Below the pieces are notes generated by a model. That model was not told where the DNA came from, ran no database searches, and saw nothing but the letters and a program-made list of their open reading frames with translations. The position numbers and the translations under genes are program-made. From positions 31,543,826-31,607,825 of the forward strand of contig NC_063150.1 of the NCBI RefSeq assembly GCF_020921035.1: a DNA stretch of 64,000 bases, written 5' to 3'. This stretch comes from Rhodamnia argentea. Lineage: Eukaryota > Streptophyta > Magnoliopsida > Myrtales > Myrtaceae. Positions 38,701 through 51,300 of the stretch are shown piece by piece (the stretch's first letter is position 1; the number at the start of each line of letters is the position of its first letter).

Positions 38701-40962
38701 ATCAAACCAAACCCAAAGGCCCGCGCGGCCGCATTTATTGTTAACGACGTTGACGCGGTTAGGTGCAGGCGGGTTCGGCGTGGGGGGTCTCTATCCCGGT
38801 CAACAGCAGGTGTAATCGAGTCAACGTGTCCGGTCCCGACGTGTGAAAAACATGATGGACAACAGGTAAGAGTTTCCAAAGCCGAATGTAAAATACTAGT
38901 TGCGATTCGTGACAAATGGATAATGTAATTTCCCTGATTACCCTACGTCGGTGTTGTAACTAATGCATAAGATTTCTCTCTTTTTTCCATATGAATTGAT
39001 AAAATGGGACACGATACGATACGGCTATATGTCGCAGCACAATAAAACTCTAATTTATTTGTTGCTATGAATTGACGCTTGAAGGGTTTTTTAAACAAAC
39101 AAAAAATTGGCCTGAGTGATGCAAATTTAAAACGCAATATATCTCATGACGATATCACGGTAAATGCTTGCACAACGTTTGCAAATGAAATCACTTGACG
39201 TAGGGTTTTTAAAATCGAGTCAAAAAATCTAATCATAATTCCAATTGGGGTAAAGGGGGAAAAAACAACCTTTCTTTTTTTGTATATTGACTCGATTCGG
39301 TTCAGTTCCTCATCTCCTTCGCATCGTTCCTCCTCACGTCATTCGTTGAAGCCCTGTGAAATCCGCCATTGAATGAGAAGACCTAGGTAAATACATCACA
39401 TCCTCTCTCTCTCTCTCCCTTATTACTTATTCTCTTCAAAGTAAATGCACACCCCCGAACAGTTACGCTTCAGGTTTTTAAAAATTTTGAACCGAACCAA
39501 TGACAACCCTACTTAAAGTTATATTTGATAGATCGAATATAACTCTGGATAAGATATAATATATTTCGGTGATCTGAATTTTGAATTTCTTTGGATATCA
39601 TCCGTGTAAAAAAAAATCCGATCTAATAGGTGGGACATATCAAGATATGATGAAGATCATAAAAATGAAAAGAAAATAAAATAGAGAGATGATGAAGGAG
39701 GAGAGGACACTCTGTACTGAAATCGCAAGAGATTCTTCCGTGGAGAAGAAAAAGAACGAGAGCGCATCAAGCTACGATCCCATCCATGGCGATCTTATCA
39801 TATCATCAAGCGCCGCGGTAGAAGGCCAGCGTGCGAGCTCCACCATCATTCGATACAGGAGCGTCGCTCAGCAATCGTCCCCATATGTCTTTCCCTCTCT
39901 CTATCTAAACCCCGTCATATCGACGTGATCCAACGCTCTAGAACTCGGATCAGAGACTTGCGACCTCGGATTAGAGGTTGTCGGCCTTTGGGGTCCTGAG
40001 GATGGGGCTCGCACTCGGTGTCGGCCACGACCAAAGAAAGAGGTAGCAACCGCAAGCTCGCGTTCATCATCGAAACTAGAGTGTTCGTGACCAACGCTTG
40101 GAGGTCGCCTGAGGCTGGACCTCGTCATTGCGTCAGTCATGGCCTTTGTGTCTCTGCCGGTGGCCGTAAAGGTGACCGTCTAGCTAAGAAACACTCAGAA
40201 ACGTTTCCCCCATCAACGTGTAGCGAGAGTTAAGCAACGCGACAAGGTCTGAGAAAGTGAGAAAGAAATAGAGCCACTTTTTTTTTTTTTTTGTGGGCGG
40301 GAGGGATTGCAAGAAGGGAGAAGATTGTGTTTTAGACTTGAAAACAGAGGAAGGACGAGGGACGCGACGAGGGCTTTGGGGCACTCACCTGGTGGCCGGG
40401 AAGCTCCGATGATCCTTGCCTTGCCGGCTATGATGCGTTTAAAAAAAAAAAGTCAAGAAGGAAGGAAAAAAATAAATAACTAAAAATTTGAAAAGAAATA
40501 TTAAACTATTAAAAATTGTTAACGCCAGAGCCAATCGTATTAGGTAAGATGTCTGAAGATTTATGACTACATTGGCGAAAAAAAAATTATGACTGAATTA
40601 AAATAATTACAATAAGTTTAGAAGTTTTTTGATAATTTTCCCGATCTCTATCTACACACGTCAATTACTTGACATTTTTTTCGTTTATGTATATGAAAAC
40701 TCTTTCCTAGGGGATATAGAAAATAAAATGCACAAGCAAGAGGTCGTGAATTTTTTTTGATAATGTCCCACTTTCTGCATCGGATATGTAGTAATTGGAG
40801 TCGATGGAAAAATGTAGAATTTTGAATTATTTTGTTTTGAAAGACAGAAGATGATAGACAAATCCTTTTTTTTTTTTTTACTCACACAGAAAACAAAAAA
40901 ACTTGGATTGGGTAGAAAATTACATTTCACGTGAGGAAAATTGAAGACACGAGTTAATCGAT
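38701..40962. other. gene-poor intergenic DNA with a GC-rich block
   Basis: No gene recognised. 39930-40440 is GC-rich within AT-rich flanks and holds a long T-run (40279-40292). A frame at 39689-39928 shows no domain. (CT)n at 39402-39418. Confidence 0.4.
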
Positions 40963-41604
40963 TAACACTTTTTCTACTCTCGCTATGGCTAAAACACTCC
41001 TAGCACATTATTTTTGACAATATTAACCTTTGTGGATCCCACATTTTTTAAGCAGTCTTCATTTGCTTTTCTTCTTTTTCTTTTTCATGCCACTTCCTTT
41101 CTCATCATTTATTTATATGTTCTTTCTTTCTAGAACAACCTTATCATGCCAATAATACACAAGTTTTTAACACCCCAACATTTATCACCAGATTTGACAA
41201 ACAAACAAATGCCCTTCACCGACATAAGCAATTGTCGTAGTGGAAGCCTAGATTGGTTGAAACCTATTGCTTACCCAACTAGTCCTTTTCCATATCCACT
41301 TCCTCAATTCAAAACTATCGTAAGTGAAAGATCCATCTCATATCTATTTACTATTCACCCTACTCCATCCCTTTCGCTCTTTGTTATCATTTTCCCATTT
41401 TACATCAAATACTTTGCTTGATTGATCACCAAGACAAGAAAACCTCCTTGAAGATTCAAATCTAGGAGATGAACCACTTGCCTAAATCCTCACCAAGCTC
41501 ATCAATAATATCTGCTTCTCCGTCTTCCTCTTCTTATTCTTATCGTCACCGCCGGTTCATCATTACCCGCCCGCCTCTATATCCATGGCAGGAATTTGTC
41601 CCTA

Positions 41605-42462
41605 TTAAAATATGTCTCGAGTTTGAGCCCGAAGCGAAAATATAAAATTGCAGCGATAAATAAATGAATAAGGAAATTGTTTGTTGGGTGAGGATTAGCT
41701 TTGATAATTCTTGCGTTGAGAATCCAAGATGGAAGACTTTAACATAAAAGGATAATTAAAAAAAAGATCAAGATCAAGAAAGTCCCAATTTGAATATTTG
41801 TGGACATCGGGACTGCATGTTGTGGAATATCTTCTGTTAGGTGACATCTTGGAGATCTCCTTCTTGAAGTCGGCAAAGAAAAAAAAAGGAGATAAGTCGA
41901 AAAGTGAAGACAACAACAAAAGGACAAGTCCAACCGTGGACTTGAATAGTTCGGTCAAACTTGGATGTAGATGTTATTAATCAATATGTGTAGAGCGACT
42001 TTTGCTGGCTTTGCTATATCTATAAAAGCAACGAACGTCACGGATGGCATGGGTTGAACACAAGAAGTCTTGAAGCGCCGGTTTATGATCGAGTGTTTGG
42101 CAAGGGTTTTCTTCGTGGGTTTTGTTTGCGGAATTGCATCAAGAATTCAAGTGTCGAAGTCGATTAAATCTTGAGGTTAGATTTATGTAATTCCTTTGTG
42201 AGATTGAGAAATTATTTCGTTAGGAATTGTGGACTAAACATTGTATGCGTTCTTGAATGTAATTGAGGCTTGGGAAACACCATGAGTGTTTGAGTTACTC
42301 GAGTTTAGTCTGTAATCTCCGTGTATCGCTTGCTCTATAGTGGAATTCGTTGTTGTTCTTCCCGTGGACGTAGGTCTCTACGATCGAACCACGTACATCC
42401 GGTATCCAATTTATTTTCTTATTATGTCTATTTTATCGTTCGATCCCTTGTTCCACGCAACA
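41605..42462 (+). repeat. left LTR of the copia element
   Basis: Begins TTAAAATATGTCTCGAG and ends TTCCACGCAACA, just before the primer-binding site. Confidence 0.85.
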
Positions 42463-44803
42463 ATTGGTATCAGAGCCAGGTTTGTCTAGTTGAAGCGAAT
42501 CAATGGCCACAAAAGAAGTAAAAGTGAAAATCGATAGATTTGAGGGGAAGGACTTTGATTTTTGGAAGATACAGATTGAAAACTATCTCTATCAAATGAA
42601 GCTGCATTTGCCCCTATCCGAGGAGAAACCGGAGACGATGAAGCAAGCCGATTGGGAATTGTTGGATAGACGAGCGCTGGGTGTTATTCGAGCGACGTTC
42701 GCTCGTAACGTCGCGTTTAATATTATTAAAAAGAAGACCACTGCGGGTTTGATGAAAGCCCCGTCGGATATGTATGAGAAGCCATCTGCGATCAACAATG
42801 TCTATTTGATGCGACGTCTGTTTAATTTGAAGATGAGCGAAGGTGCATTAATTGCTAATCATATCAATGAATTCAATGTGATTGTTAGTCAATTAAGTTC
42901 AGTTGATATTGACTTTGAAGATGATGTATGTGCTTTGATTCTATTATCCTCATTGCACGATAGCCGGAATACTACTCATATCGCTGTTAGTAATTCCTCC
43001 GGGTTAACAAGTTTGACGTTTGATGGTATTCGAGATTTGATTTTAAGTGAGGACATTCGTAGAAGAGAATCTGACGAATATGTATCTACCGCTTTAGTAG
43101 GTGAAAGTAGAGGAAGAACCGATACTCGTAGTAGTAGAAGTAGTATGAGCTCGAATAGACGCAATCGGTCTAGGATTGGCGGTCTTGTCTGTTGGAATTG
43201 TGGCAAGAGAGGACATTTTAGAAGGAATTACTTAAAGTTGAAAAACGAAACGGGTAAGGGAATTAGAGTTGAATCTACAGATGATGTTGCAGCTATAGGC
43301 GATAATTCCGATGGTGTCGATAGGGTCTTGTCTGTCACAAAAAATTCGTCATTTGATGGATGTACTATGGATTCTGGTTGTTCTTTTCATACTACACCAA
43401 ATAGGAACTGGTTTGCTTCTTATCGGTGCACGGATAGTAGTAAAGTGCGGTTGGGGAATAACGCTGAATGCAATGTTGTGGGTGTTGATGATGTTAAAAT
43501 CGGGATGCACGATGGTATTGTGAGGACATTAGCTGGAGTAAGACACGTTCCAGCATTGAAAAAGAACTTAATTTCCTTGGGTGCCATAGATTCAGTTGGA
43601 TGCGGGTATTCTTCACAAGGTGGAGTTCTGAAGGTTGTTCAAGATGCCTTAGTGATAATGAAAGGAATAAAGCATGATGACCTGTATGAACTTTAAGGTG
43701 AGACATGGACAGGTTTCGCCCCGGAGACGTTGGTATCTGTTCGAGAGTCTAATGACCGCTCGAGGAACACTTGGGTGATTGTGCCGAAGCACAAGTTTGA
43801 TGTTGTTGTCGGGAATACGCGATTGAGAGCTTTGATTGAGACGGAGGCTGGTAAGTCGATCAAGCATGTGTGAACCGACAGTAGCATAGAGTTCTGCTTG
43901 AAGCTGGTAAATAAATTCTGCATGATAAAGGGTATAGTGAAACACCGCACTAGTGCTAGTAGACCACAACAATTTGCGGAATTGATGAGCAGAACATTAC
44001 TAAAGACAACCCATAAAATAATTTCAAGTGCTGGTATGGCTAGAAGAGTTCTAGCGGATGCGCTTAGTATGATGACCTACCCGGTGAATAGATCTCCATC
44101 GATTGCGATCAGATATCGGACTCCCAAAGAAGTGTGGTTAGGTAACGTTGCTGATTATTCTATTTTTAGAATGTTTGATTGCGCGTGTTATTATCGAGTA
44201 AGTGATTGTAAGTTCAATGTGAGGGCAAAATGCATATTACGTGGCTATGCACGAGGTGAGTGGCGTTATCAATAGTGGTTTCCAAATATAAATTCACCTG
44301 TTTGCGGTAGAAAAGTTATCTTTGACGAGTCTCCCGTACTTCGGGGTAAGAGTGATTATAGCAGTGTTCATACGGATCCGGACGGTGTTCGACTTGAGGT
44401 GGAGTTGCAACCGGAAACTCCTAAGGTAGCGGATACTAATGTAGTAATCGACACAGATGATGCTTTTAGGGAGGTGGAGCCAGTAGAGCCAACGGTTGCT
44501 GTCACTGCTGATATTAACAAGGTACGTATTCGGTATCCTAACGTATATGGATGCAATGGTGGTTTTGCTTTATCCGTGGTTAAGGAGCTTGTGTCGGAAA
44601 GTTCTTGTGGAGCGCTTAAAAGTGCATGTGGAGTTTGTATTCTGATTAGGTCCACGGTTATGACGAAGTTCAAGTGCGGCTTGAACTTGGAAAGCGGCTG
44701 TGGCGGTTGAGCTTATTATGGCTGTGGGAGAGTAGCAGGTGAAATTCGGATTATCGCCGAAGCGAGTGTGACTTGGCTCAAACGTCGAGCCAAGTGGAGA
44801 TTG

Positions 44804-45672
44804 TTAAAATATGTCTCGAGTTTGAGCCCGAAGCGAAAATATAAAATTGCAGCAATAAATAAATGAATAAGGAAATTGTTTGTTGGGTGAGGATTAGCTT
44901 TGATAATTCTCGCGTTGAGAATCCAAGATGGAAGACTTTAACGTAAAAGGATAATTGAAGAAAAAGATAAATATCAAGAAAGTCCCAATTTGAATATTCG
45001 TGGACATCGAAACTGCATGTTGTGGAATATCTTCTGTTAGGTGATATCTTGGAGATCTCCTTCTTGAAGTCGGCAAAAAAAAAAAAAAAAAAAAAGGAGA
45101 TAAGTCCAAAAGTGAAGATAACAACAAAAGGACAAGTCCAACCGTGGATTTGAATAGTTCGGTCAAATTTGGATGTTGATGTTATTGACCAATATGTGCA
45201 AAACGACTTTTGCTGGCTTTGCTCTATCTATAAAAGCAACGAGCGTCGCGGATGGCATGGGTTGAACGCACGAAGTCTTGAAGAGCCGGTTTATGATCGG
45301 GTGCTTGGCAAGGGTTTTCTTCGTGGGTTTTGTTGGCAGAATTTGTATCAATAATTCAAGTGTCGAAGCCGATTAAATCTTGAGGTTAGATTTGTATAAT
45401 TCCTTTGCGAGATTGAGAAATTATTTCGTTAGGAATTTGGGCTAAACACTGTATGCGTTCTTGAATGTAATTGGGGCTTGGGAAACATTGTGAGTGTTTG
45501 AGTTACTCGAGTTTGATCTGTAATCTCCGTATATCGCTTGTTCTATAGTGGAATTCGTTGCTACTCTCCTCGTAGACGTAGGTCTCTACGATCAAACCAC
45601 GTACATCTGGTGTCCAATTTATTTTCTTATTCTGTCTATTTTATCCTTGGATCACTTGTTCCATGCAACAAC
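44804..45672 (+). repeat. right LTR of the copia element
   Basis: Collinear with the left repeat from TTAAAATATGTCTCGAG to TTCCATGCAACA. It contains a longer A-run near 45077-45097. Confidence 0.85.
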
Positions 45673-46280
45673 CCCTACTCTCACTAACTTATTTACGCAA
45701 ACAAAAAATGCCACCTTCAAGAATGTCAATCCTCTAGATCCGTGAGGATTCCGCGGTCTCTCCTTCTTCCGTGCCAATCTCGATCATCGAGCTGCCATTG
45801 CAAGCAATTGAGAAGGATGAAGAGGTGATTGTGAACTCGACCCTCATGTCCATTTGATGAGGAGAGGCTTCTTTATTTGTCAATTGTTCGAATCTCCATG
45901 CTCCGATCGCCGTAAAGAAGTTCAATGATCAAACTCCGATTAGAGATTAAAAAATTAATGAGTGCGGTGTGGCCTCGATGACAAGTGACGGAGGCAACCA
46001 CAAAGAAGAATGTTCGTTTTTTTTATTTTTTATTGGTCAAACTACTAAGGCTTGAGCCATGGTCGGATTAAAAGGGAAGAAAAGAAGAAAAAAGAAATAG
46101 GAGGAAAATGGGACCCACGACAAAAGATTGAAGAATAGAAACGTGACACCATAACCAAATAAAAAGGATGCTTATAAAAAGATGGAACCCACATTGGTTA
46201 AATGGTTAATATTGTCAAAATATTGTAATTGTGAGTGTTTTAGCTATGACATGAGTGGAAAAAGTGCAACCTTAATTGAA

Positions 46281-47402
46281 ATACTTGAATTCTTTTAACC
46301 ACATCTCTTGCATTTTCCCCTTGAACCGGAGAGAATAAGTAAAACGGGTCTTTTGAAGTTTATTGGTTCATAAACTTCATTTATTTCGTTGAAAACTTGA
46401 TACCCTCGAAACATATTCTCGAAGAAGCTATCTTCGAGGAAAACGACAAATCCGTTTTCAATTGTTTGGAGTGGAAATCTGCTTTTTTGCTAGAAGATTT
46501 ACACCGGTCGTTTTCTCAGAACCCGCTTTGGGCTAATAACTGAAGTAACTGAGTAACGGGAGCATCTTACTTCGTTCGTGACTTAGAGAAAGAGCTGTGG
46601 AAAGAGTAGAGAATTGACTCAAAACACTTCTCCGAAACAGTTTTCAGGAAACTGTCTTGTCCATTTTTAAGGTAGTGCAGTTTTAGACGAATATATTATA
46701 AAAAAAACAACTTACAACAATTCGCAACACGTTACAATTTACAATATAAGATGACTAAAGTCGAGACTCGGCTATATCAAACTGGCCAATTTTGAAATTT
46801 TAGTTTATATGCCCGCACTACTATTACACCCCCATAATTAAACTTTAATCTATATTCGCAGAGTGGCCGAGGAGCAATGGTGGCTTTTGCAGATTTACGG
46901 CGCAGACTCTAATTCTTGGACAACGAAGGTCGAGATAAAATAGGAGACGTAGAAAACCGTTTCTCATTTCGTGCCTCGTTAAATTAAATTGATAAAAAGG
47001 CTCCTGAAGACGCACAAGTAATATTGATTTAGAAATCTCGCAGGCACACAGTTCATGTATGAAGACTAGTTACGTTTAGTGAAAATTTTTGCTAGAGGGT
47101 AAGAAACGAAATCTTGTGAATAATTTAGTGTAAGAAATATCTACCTTGTATATAGGTTTAAAGTAAAAAAAAAAAACAAATAGTCTTTAATATTAAATCC
47201 CAAATGCTCAAAGAGAAGGTCCTGTTATATTGATCTAAATTTTACGGATCACATTATTTGACTTTTTGTAATATTTCAAATTCTGCATTCGGGAAACTTT
47301 CAAAATGCTCAAGTGTTGACACATAAGTCAACAGATATTCTATAATTTTCTCATATTGAGCACTATTTCATACATTAGTGGAGAAGCGAGAAAAAAAAAT
47401 GC
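46281..47402. other. intergenic, no gene or recognised repeat
   Basis: AT-rich DNA. A short palindromic stretch occurs near 46410-46445 (CTCGAA...TTCGAGG). Nothing else supported. Confidence 0.4.
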
Positions 47403-47846
47403 GTTAATACAACGAAAAACCTCAAATTGATATACATATAATAAATTTATATCAAAATTAATTTTTTGATCACTAAAAATCCCAAACTAATACACATGTG
47501 ACTAATTTATCATAAAATAATTTTTTGACTACAAAAAATTCTAAATTGGTATACTTGTGATAATTTTATTCTCTATTAATGTCCGTCAAATTAGATTAAT
47601 ATTACAAAAAAATCTCAAACTGATACATCTATGGTTGTGAGAAATGGAGAGTAAAATCTCAAACAGTACACTTGTTAACCGCCATGCATCATCCAACTCA
47701 ATAGTTTGTTTGTCAAAATTTAACGGAAACTAACAAAGGATAAATTTTTCATAGGCGTACTAGTTCGGGGTTTTTGAATGTCAAAAAATTAGTTTAGGGT
47801 AAATTTATCACGTAAGTAATAGTTTGAAATTTTTCACTTTGTTAAC
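47403..47846. mobile_element. fold-back repeat element, copy 2
   Basis: Left end GTTAATACAACGAAAAACCTC; the reversed right end begins GTTAACAAAGTGAAAAATTTC. The arms repeat the same degenerate 'aaactgatacacatgtgataaattta' unit as the element at 15067-15580. The central loop (around the CATCCAACTCAATAGTTTG segment) also aligns. Same family, independently diverged. Confidence 0.68.
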
Positions 47847-48149
47847 CCCCCCAAAAAAAAACCCTTTTACTTTTGCATAAATGAAAACACACATGCCCAA
47901 AAATTCATCTGTTTGGAAGGTGAAAAAGAAAGTACTTATTTTTTCCTAGGATATGTGCAACAGTAAATTTGCCTGTATTTGTAATTTTGCGTGGGGGAAG
48001 CAGTGTAAAGTGAAAAGTGAAAAATTGTAGAATCATGAGGGGGAGCAATATTTTTCACTATTTGCATCGATGGGCGTCATGTTCCTTAATTTTGTTTTTT
48101 TCCCCTAAAAAAGATTGTTTGAATTTGAATTGGAATCTCCCCGCACCTT

Positions 48150-48154
<5 letters not shown>

Positions 48155-48190
<36 letters not shown>
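48155..48190. repeat. (CT)n microsatellite in the MAPKKK 5' leader
   Basis: Pure CT tract of about 36 bases, followed at 48279-48308 by a GATCTC/GATC iteration, both upstream of the start at 48334. Confidence 0.88.
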
Positions 48191-48192
<2 letters not shown>

Positions 48193-48333
48193 CCCATTTT
48201 CGCCGTCCGAAATGAAATGAAAATGGTAATGAAACCACAACGTCACTAAAACCCCTCCGGGCCCTCCCCTCCCCCCTCTCTCGATCTCGATCTCGATCGA
48301 TCGATCGATTCAGCGACACTGCAAGTACAAGGC

Positions 48334-51300
48334 ATGTTCGAGTCGCTCCGCCGATCGATCGTGTTCCGCCCGTCGTCGGCCCCCGACGCCGATGAAGCGC
48401 CGGGGCCGGTGGCTTCCACCTCGACGCCGACGACGCCGGTGCCGACGACGACGAGAGCGATAGTGGAGAAGTTCAACTCGTGCATCCGCAAGTCGATCGC
48501 CTTCTCCAAGGTGTCGCCGTCCGCCCCCAAGGACAACGCGCCCGCGATCCGGTGGAGGAAAGGCGAGTTGATCGGCTGCGGGGCTTTCGGTAGGGTTTAC
48601 ATGGGCATGAACCTCGATTCCGGCGAGCTTCTGGCCGTCAAGCAGGTACTCTTCTCGGCCTCGAGGGTTTGGCTGTTTTGGCGGATTCTGCTTCCACTTG
48701 TTCGAGCGTGATTCGATGATTTGGCTCTGAATATTAACCGATTCTGCTCAGTTTCAGTTCGAGAAGAGCAACTTTTATGACGTCGGTGGTAAATTTAGTG
48801 GAACTTTGGGCTCTGAAGTTGTGCCTGATCTGTTCAATTGAAGGATCCTTGGTCTACTTCTGGCTAATTTTGCTTTTCATCACGAGCCTTTTGCTCATGC
48901 TTTAATTTTGTTTGTGTTTTTTTCTGCACTCATTCTATTGTCTATTATTTGCTTGAGCTGAATCTTGATTAGGTATTTTCCAACGTTGGACTTTTTTTCC
49001 TGAGTTCAGTCTTAGTTCCAGTTGTTGTCTAATTAGATTTACTCAATGGACTTTATCCGCTTCGGTTTCTAGTTGATTTTGCTTAAGAGTTCCATGTTGT
49101 TCTTTGTGCTTCCCCTTAACCGCTTGCCTTCATCTGCTGATTTCATGAGAAGTTCATACCCCATATTTGATTCTTGCTGTTAGTAGATTTTTCCTGGGCT
49201 GATCTTTTCAGTTTTATTAATGGCGTATCCATTTCCTTAAATTGGGTTCATGGAAGGAGTTTATAATGGATGTCGCGTCTTGTAATGGTTTGCTTTCCTC
49301 CAGGTTTTGATTGCAGCAAACAGTGCATCAAAAGAGAAAGCACAGGTTCGAGTTTTACAAAAACTTGTCTAATATTACTGCATGTGCTGGGGTTCCATGA
49401 TCTGTGGATCCTTTGTATTTTGGTTGATTTTATATGACTTACTTAGTATTGTAACTAGGCTCATATTAGGGGCCTTGAGGAGGAAGTGAAGTTGCTGAAG
49501 AATCTCTCGCATCCAAATATAGTTGTAAGTGGCTTTCAATTTCGTTTTGAAATATGCAAGCTTTGGGCTTAAAATAGAAGTAAATAGTAGCGTTAGCTAA
49601 TTTTTGGTCTTCTGATTGCTACCTCTGTCTGTCAGAGATATTTAGGAACAGTAAGGGAGGAAGACTCTTTAAACATTTTGTTGGAGTTTGTACCTGGTGG
49701 ATCTATATCATCATTGTTGGGGAAATTTGGACCATTTCCTGAAACGGTGAGACACTGCCTGCCTAAGGAAGTTTTTTCTTGGGTGTTTCAAGTTCGGTCT
49801 TATGTGCCAATATGTTGAACAGGTTATAAGAACTTACACCAAGCAACTTTTATTGGGCCTTGAGTATCTACACAAGAATGGAATTATGCACAGGGACATC
49901 AAGGTGCATTGCTTCTTTTATATTGCCATTGGCATTTTTAATACTTTGCTCTCACTCACTCCTCCCCTCCCCCTGCTCTCTCTCAGTTTGTAATGCAAGT
50001 TATGACTCCATTTACAGGGAGCTAATATTTTAGTCGATAATAAAGGATGCATCAAACTTGCAGATTTTGGTGCCTCAAAACAAGTAGTTGAGCTGGTATA
50101 CCTGATATCGATATTCTCAGCACTTCAATTTTTCATAGTTCTTGCTTTCCGCTTGGTCAATTAACTTAACACTATCTATGTTTTTATACAGGCTACCATT
50201 TCAGGTGCCAAATCAATGAAGGGCACTCCGTATTGGATGGCTCCAGAAGTCATTCTCCAGACAGGCCATAGCTTGTAAGTATTATAGAAGGTTGCTATTA
50301 TATTTGTGAACGAGTTCTTTTCTTTTGTTGTTTATCTCTTAAAAAAGGATGAGATGATTAGAGCCAAATACTTCTATTGGTCGCATTTCTTCTCACATGT
50401 CATAACATAGAGTTCAAATATTATGGGAGATGTATGAACAAAAAATACATGATTTAGTTTAGTTCAGATATAAAACTACAACTCTAATATGCAATCTGGG
50501 AATGAATATCTTTAAAAATTGTTTTGCTAGTAATTTAATTTTGGTGCACACAAATGAAATGGTTCTCTGTCTCTTTCCTTTCTGGGTTGAATAAAGACGA
50601 ATATGTTATTGTTACTAGCATTACACCTGACATTGAAATGCCCACCTGTGGAATTTGCCTTTTCAAGTAAGAGACTAGCTGAAAAACTGCAGAAAATATC
50701 TTAGTTGGTGACAAGTTATTAAACTCATTAACACATATCTACTGAGAATTTTGCCGCAACTTGTGACCTTATTCCAGCTAAAGTTTCAAACCATGAACTT
50801 CCATAAATTATTAAGTCTAGGAGCTGATCAAACTATTTAGAGTTTTCAAGTTGGATAAAACTCTTTATCTGCTTCTTATTTTTTGTTTTCATAAAATAAG
50901 TAAGTTAACTTGAGGGATCTTAGGGAGGTTAAATGGCAAATTGAAATTAAAGTGCGGTGCATTGCAGTAGAGTTTGATGCACTTTAGCAAGGGCGACCAG
51001 CCTTTTCCTTCAATTCTTGCCTGTTGCATCTGTCATGTTCTTTTATGCTGAAAATACTTTGTTTTTCTTAGTCTCTGTATCAGTTGCATTTTGTTGAGAT
51101 AGTTGAAATTCCTCACAGCTCTGCTGATGTATGGAGTGTTGGATGCACTGTTATTGAGATGGCAACCGGAAAGCCTCCATGGAGCGATCAATACCAAGAG
51201 GTATTCTCACTGAAATACGAGTTTTGTACAATAGTCAATGTTAAATTCTGTCATATTAGTCACCAAGCTTGTCCTTCAGGTTGCCGCTCTCTTCTACATA

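Larger units (their letters stand above)
41605..45672 (+). mobile_element. Ty1/copia LTR retrotransposon, broken copy
   Basis: About 4.07 kb with two long terminal repeats of about 860 bases (41605-42462 and 44804-45672). A primer-binding site complementary to initiator tRNA-Met (TGGTATCAGAGCC) follows directly after the left repeat, and a purine-rich tract precedes the right one. Recognised parts: a gag region starting near 42503 with a CCHC zinc knuckle (CWNCGKRGHF), a protease-like segment (DSGCSFH) and part of an integrase region near 43.9-44.3 kb. The pentamer CCCTA flanks both ends (41600-41604 and 45673-45677) and is probably the target duplication. It looks broken, with at least several breaks, and is shorter than a full copia element. 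The repeats differ by roughly 4-5% over the stretch compared by eye, suggesting an insertion a few million years old. Confidence 0.88.
40963..46271. mobile_element. Mutator-like (MULE) non-autonomous DNA element, split by a copia insertion
   Basis: The termini are inverted repeats of about 100 bases. Left (40963-41065) contains ACACTTTTTCTACTC, GGCTAAAACACTC and TTGACAATATTAACC; right (46165-46271), reverse complemented, contains GCACTTTTTCCACTC, AGCTAAAACACTC and TTGACAATATTAACC in the same order. Outside them lie TTAATCGAT (40954-40962) and TTAATTGAA (46272-46280), a 7-of-9 match in keeping with an aged 9-base target duplication typical of Mutator. Without the inserted retroelement the unit is about 1.24 kb. 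It has no transposase. A short Ser/Pro-rich open frame starts near 41471, of a type sometimes captured by Pack-MULEs, but I do not recognise its source. Confidence 0.6.

Noticed and set aside
38445-38915. N-terminal extension of the PNC frame
   Set aside because: It runs through the CT tract and leader; all plant PNCs begin at the equivalent of MALDLES.
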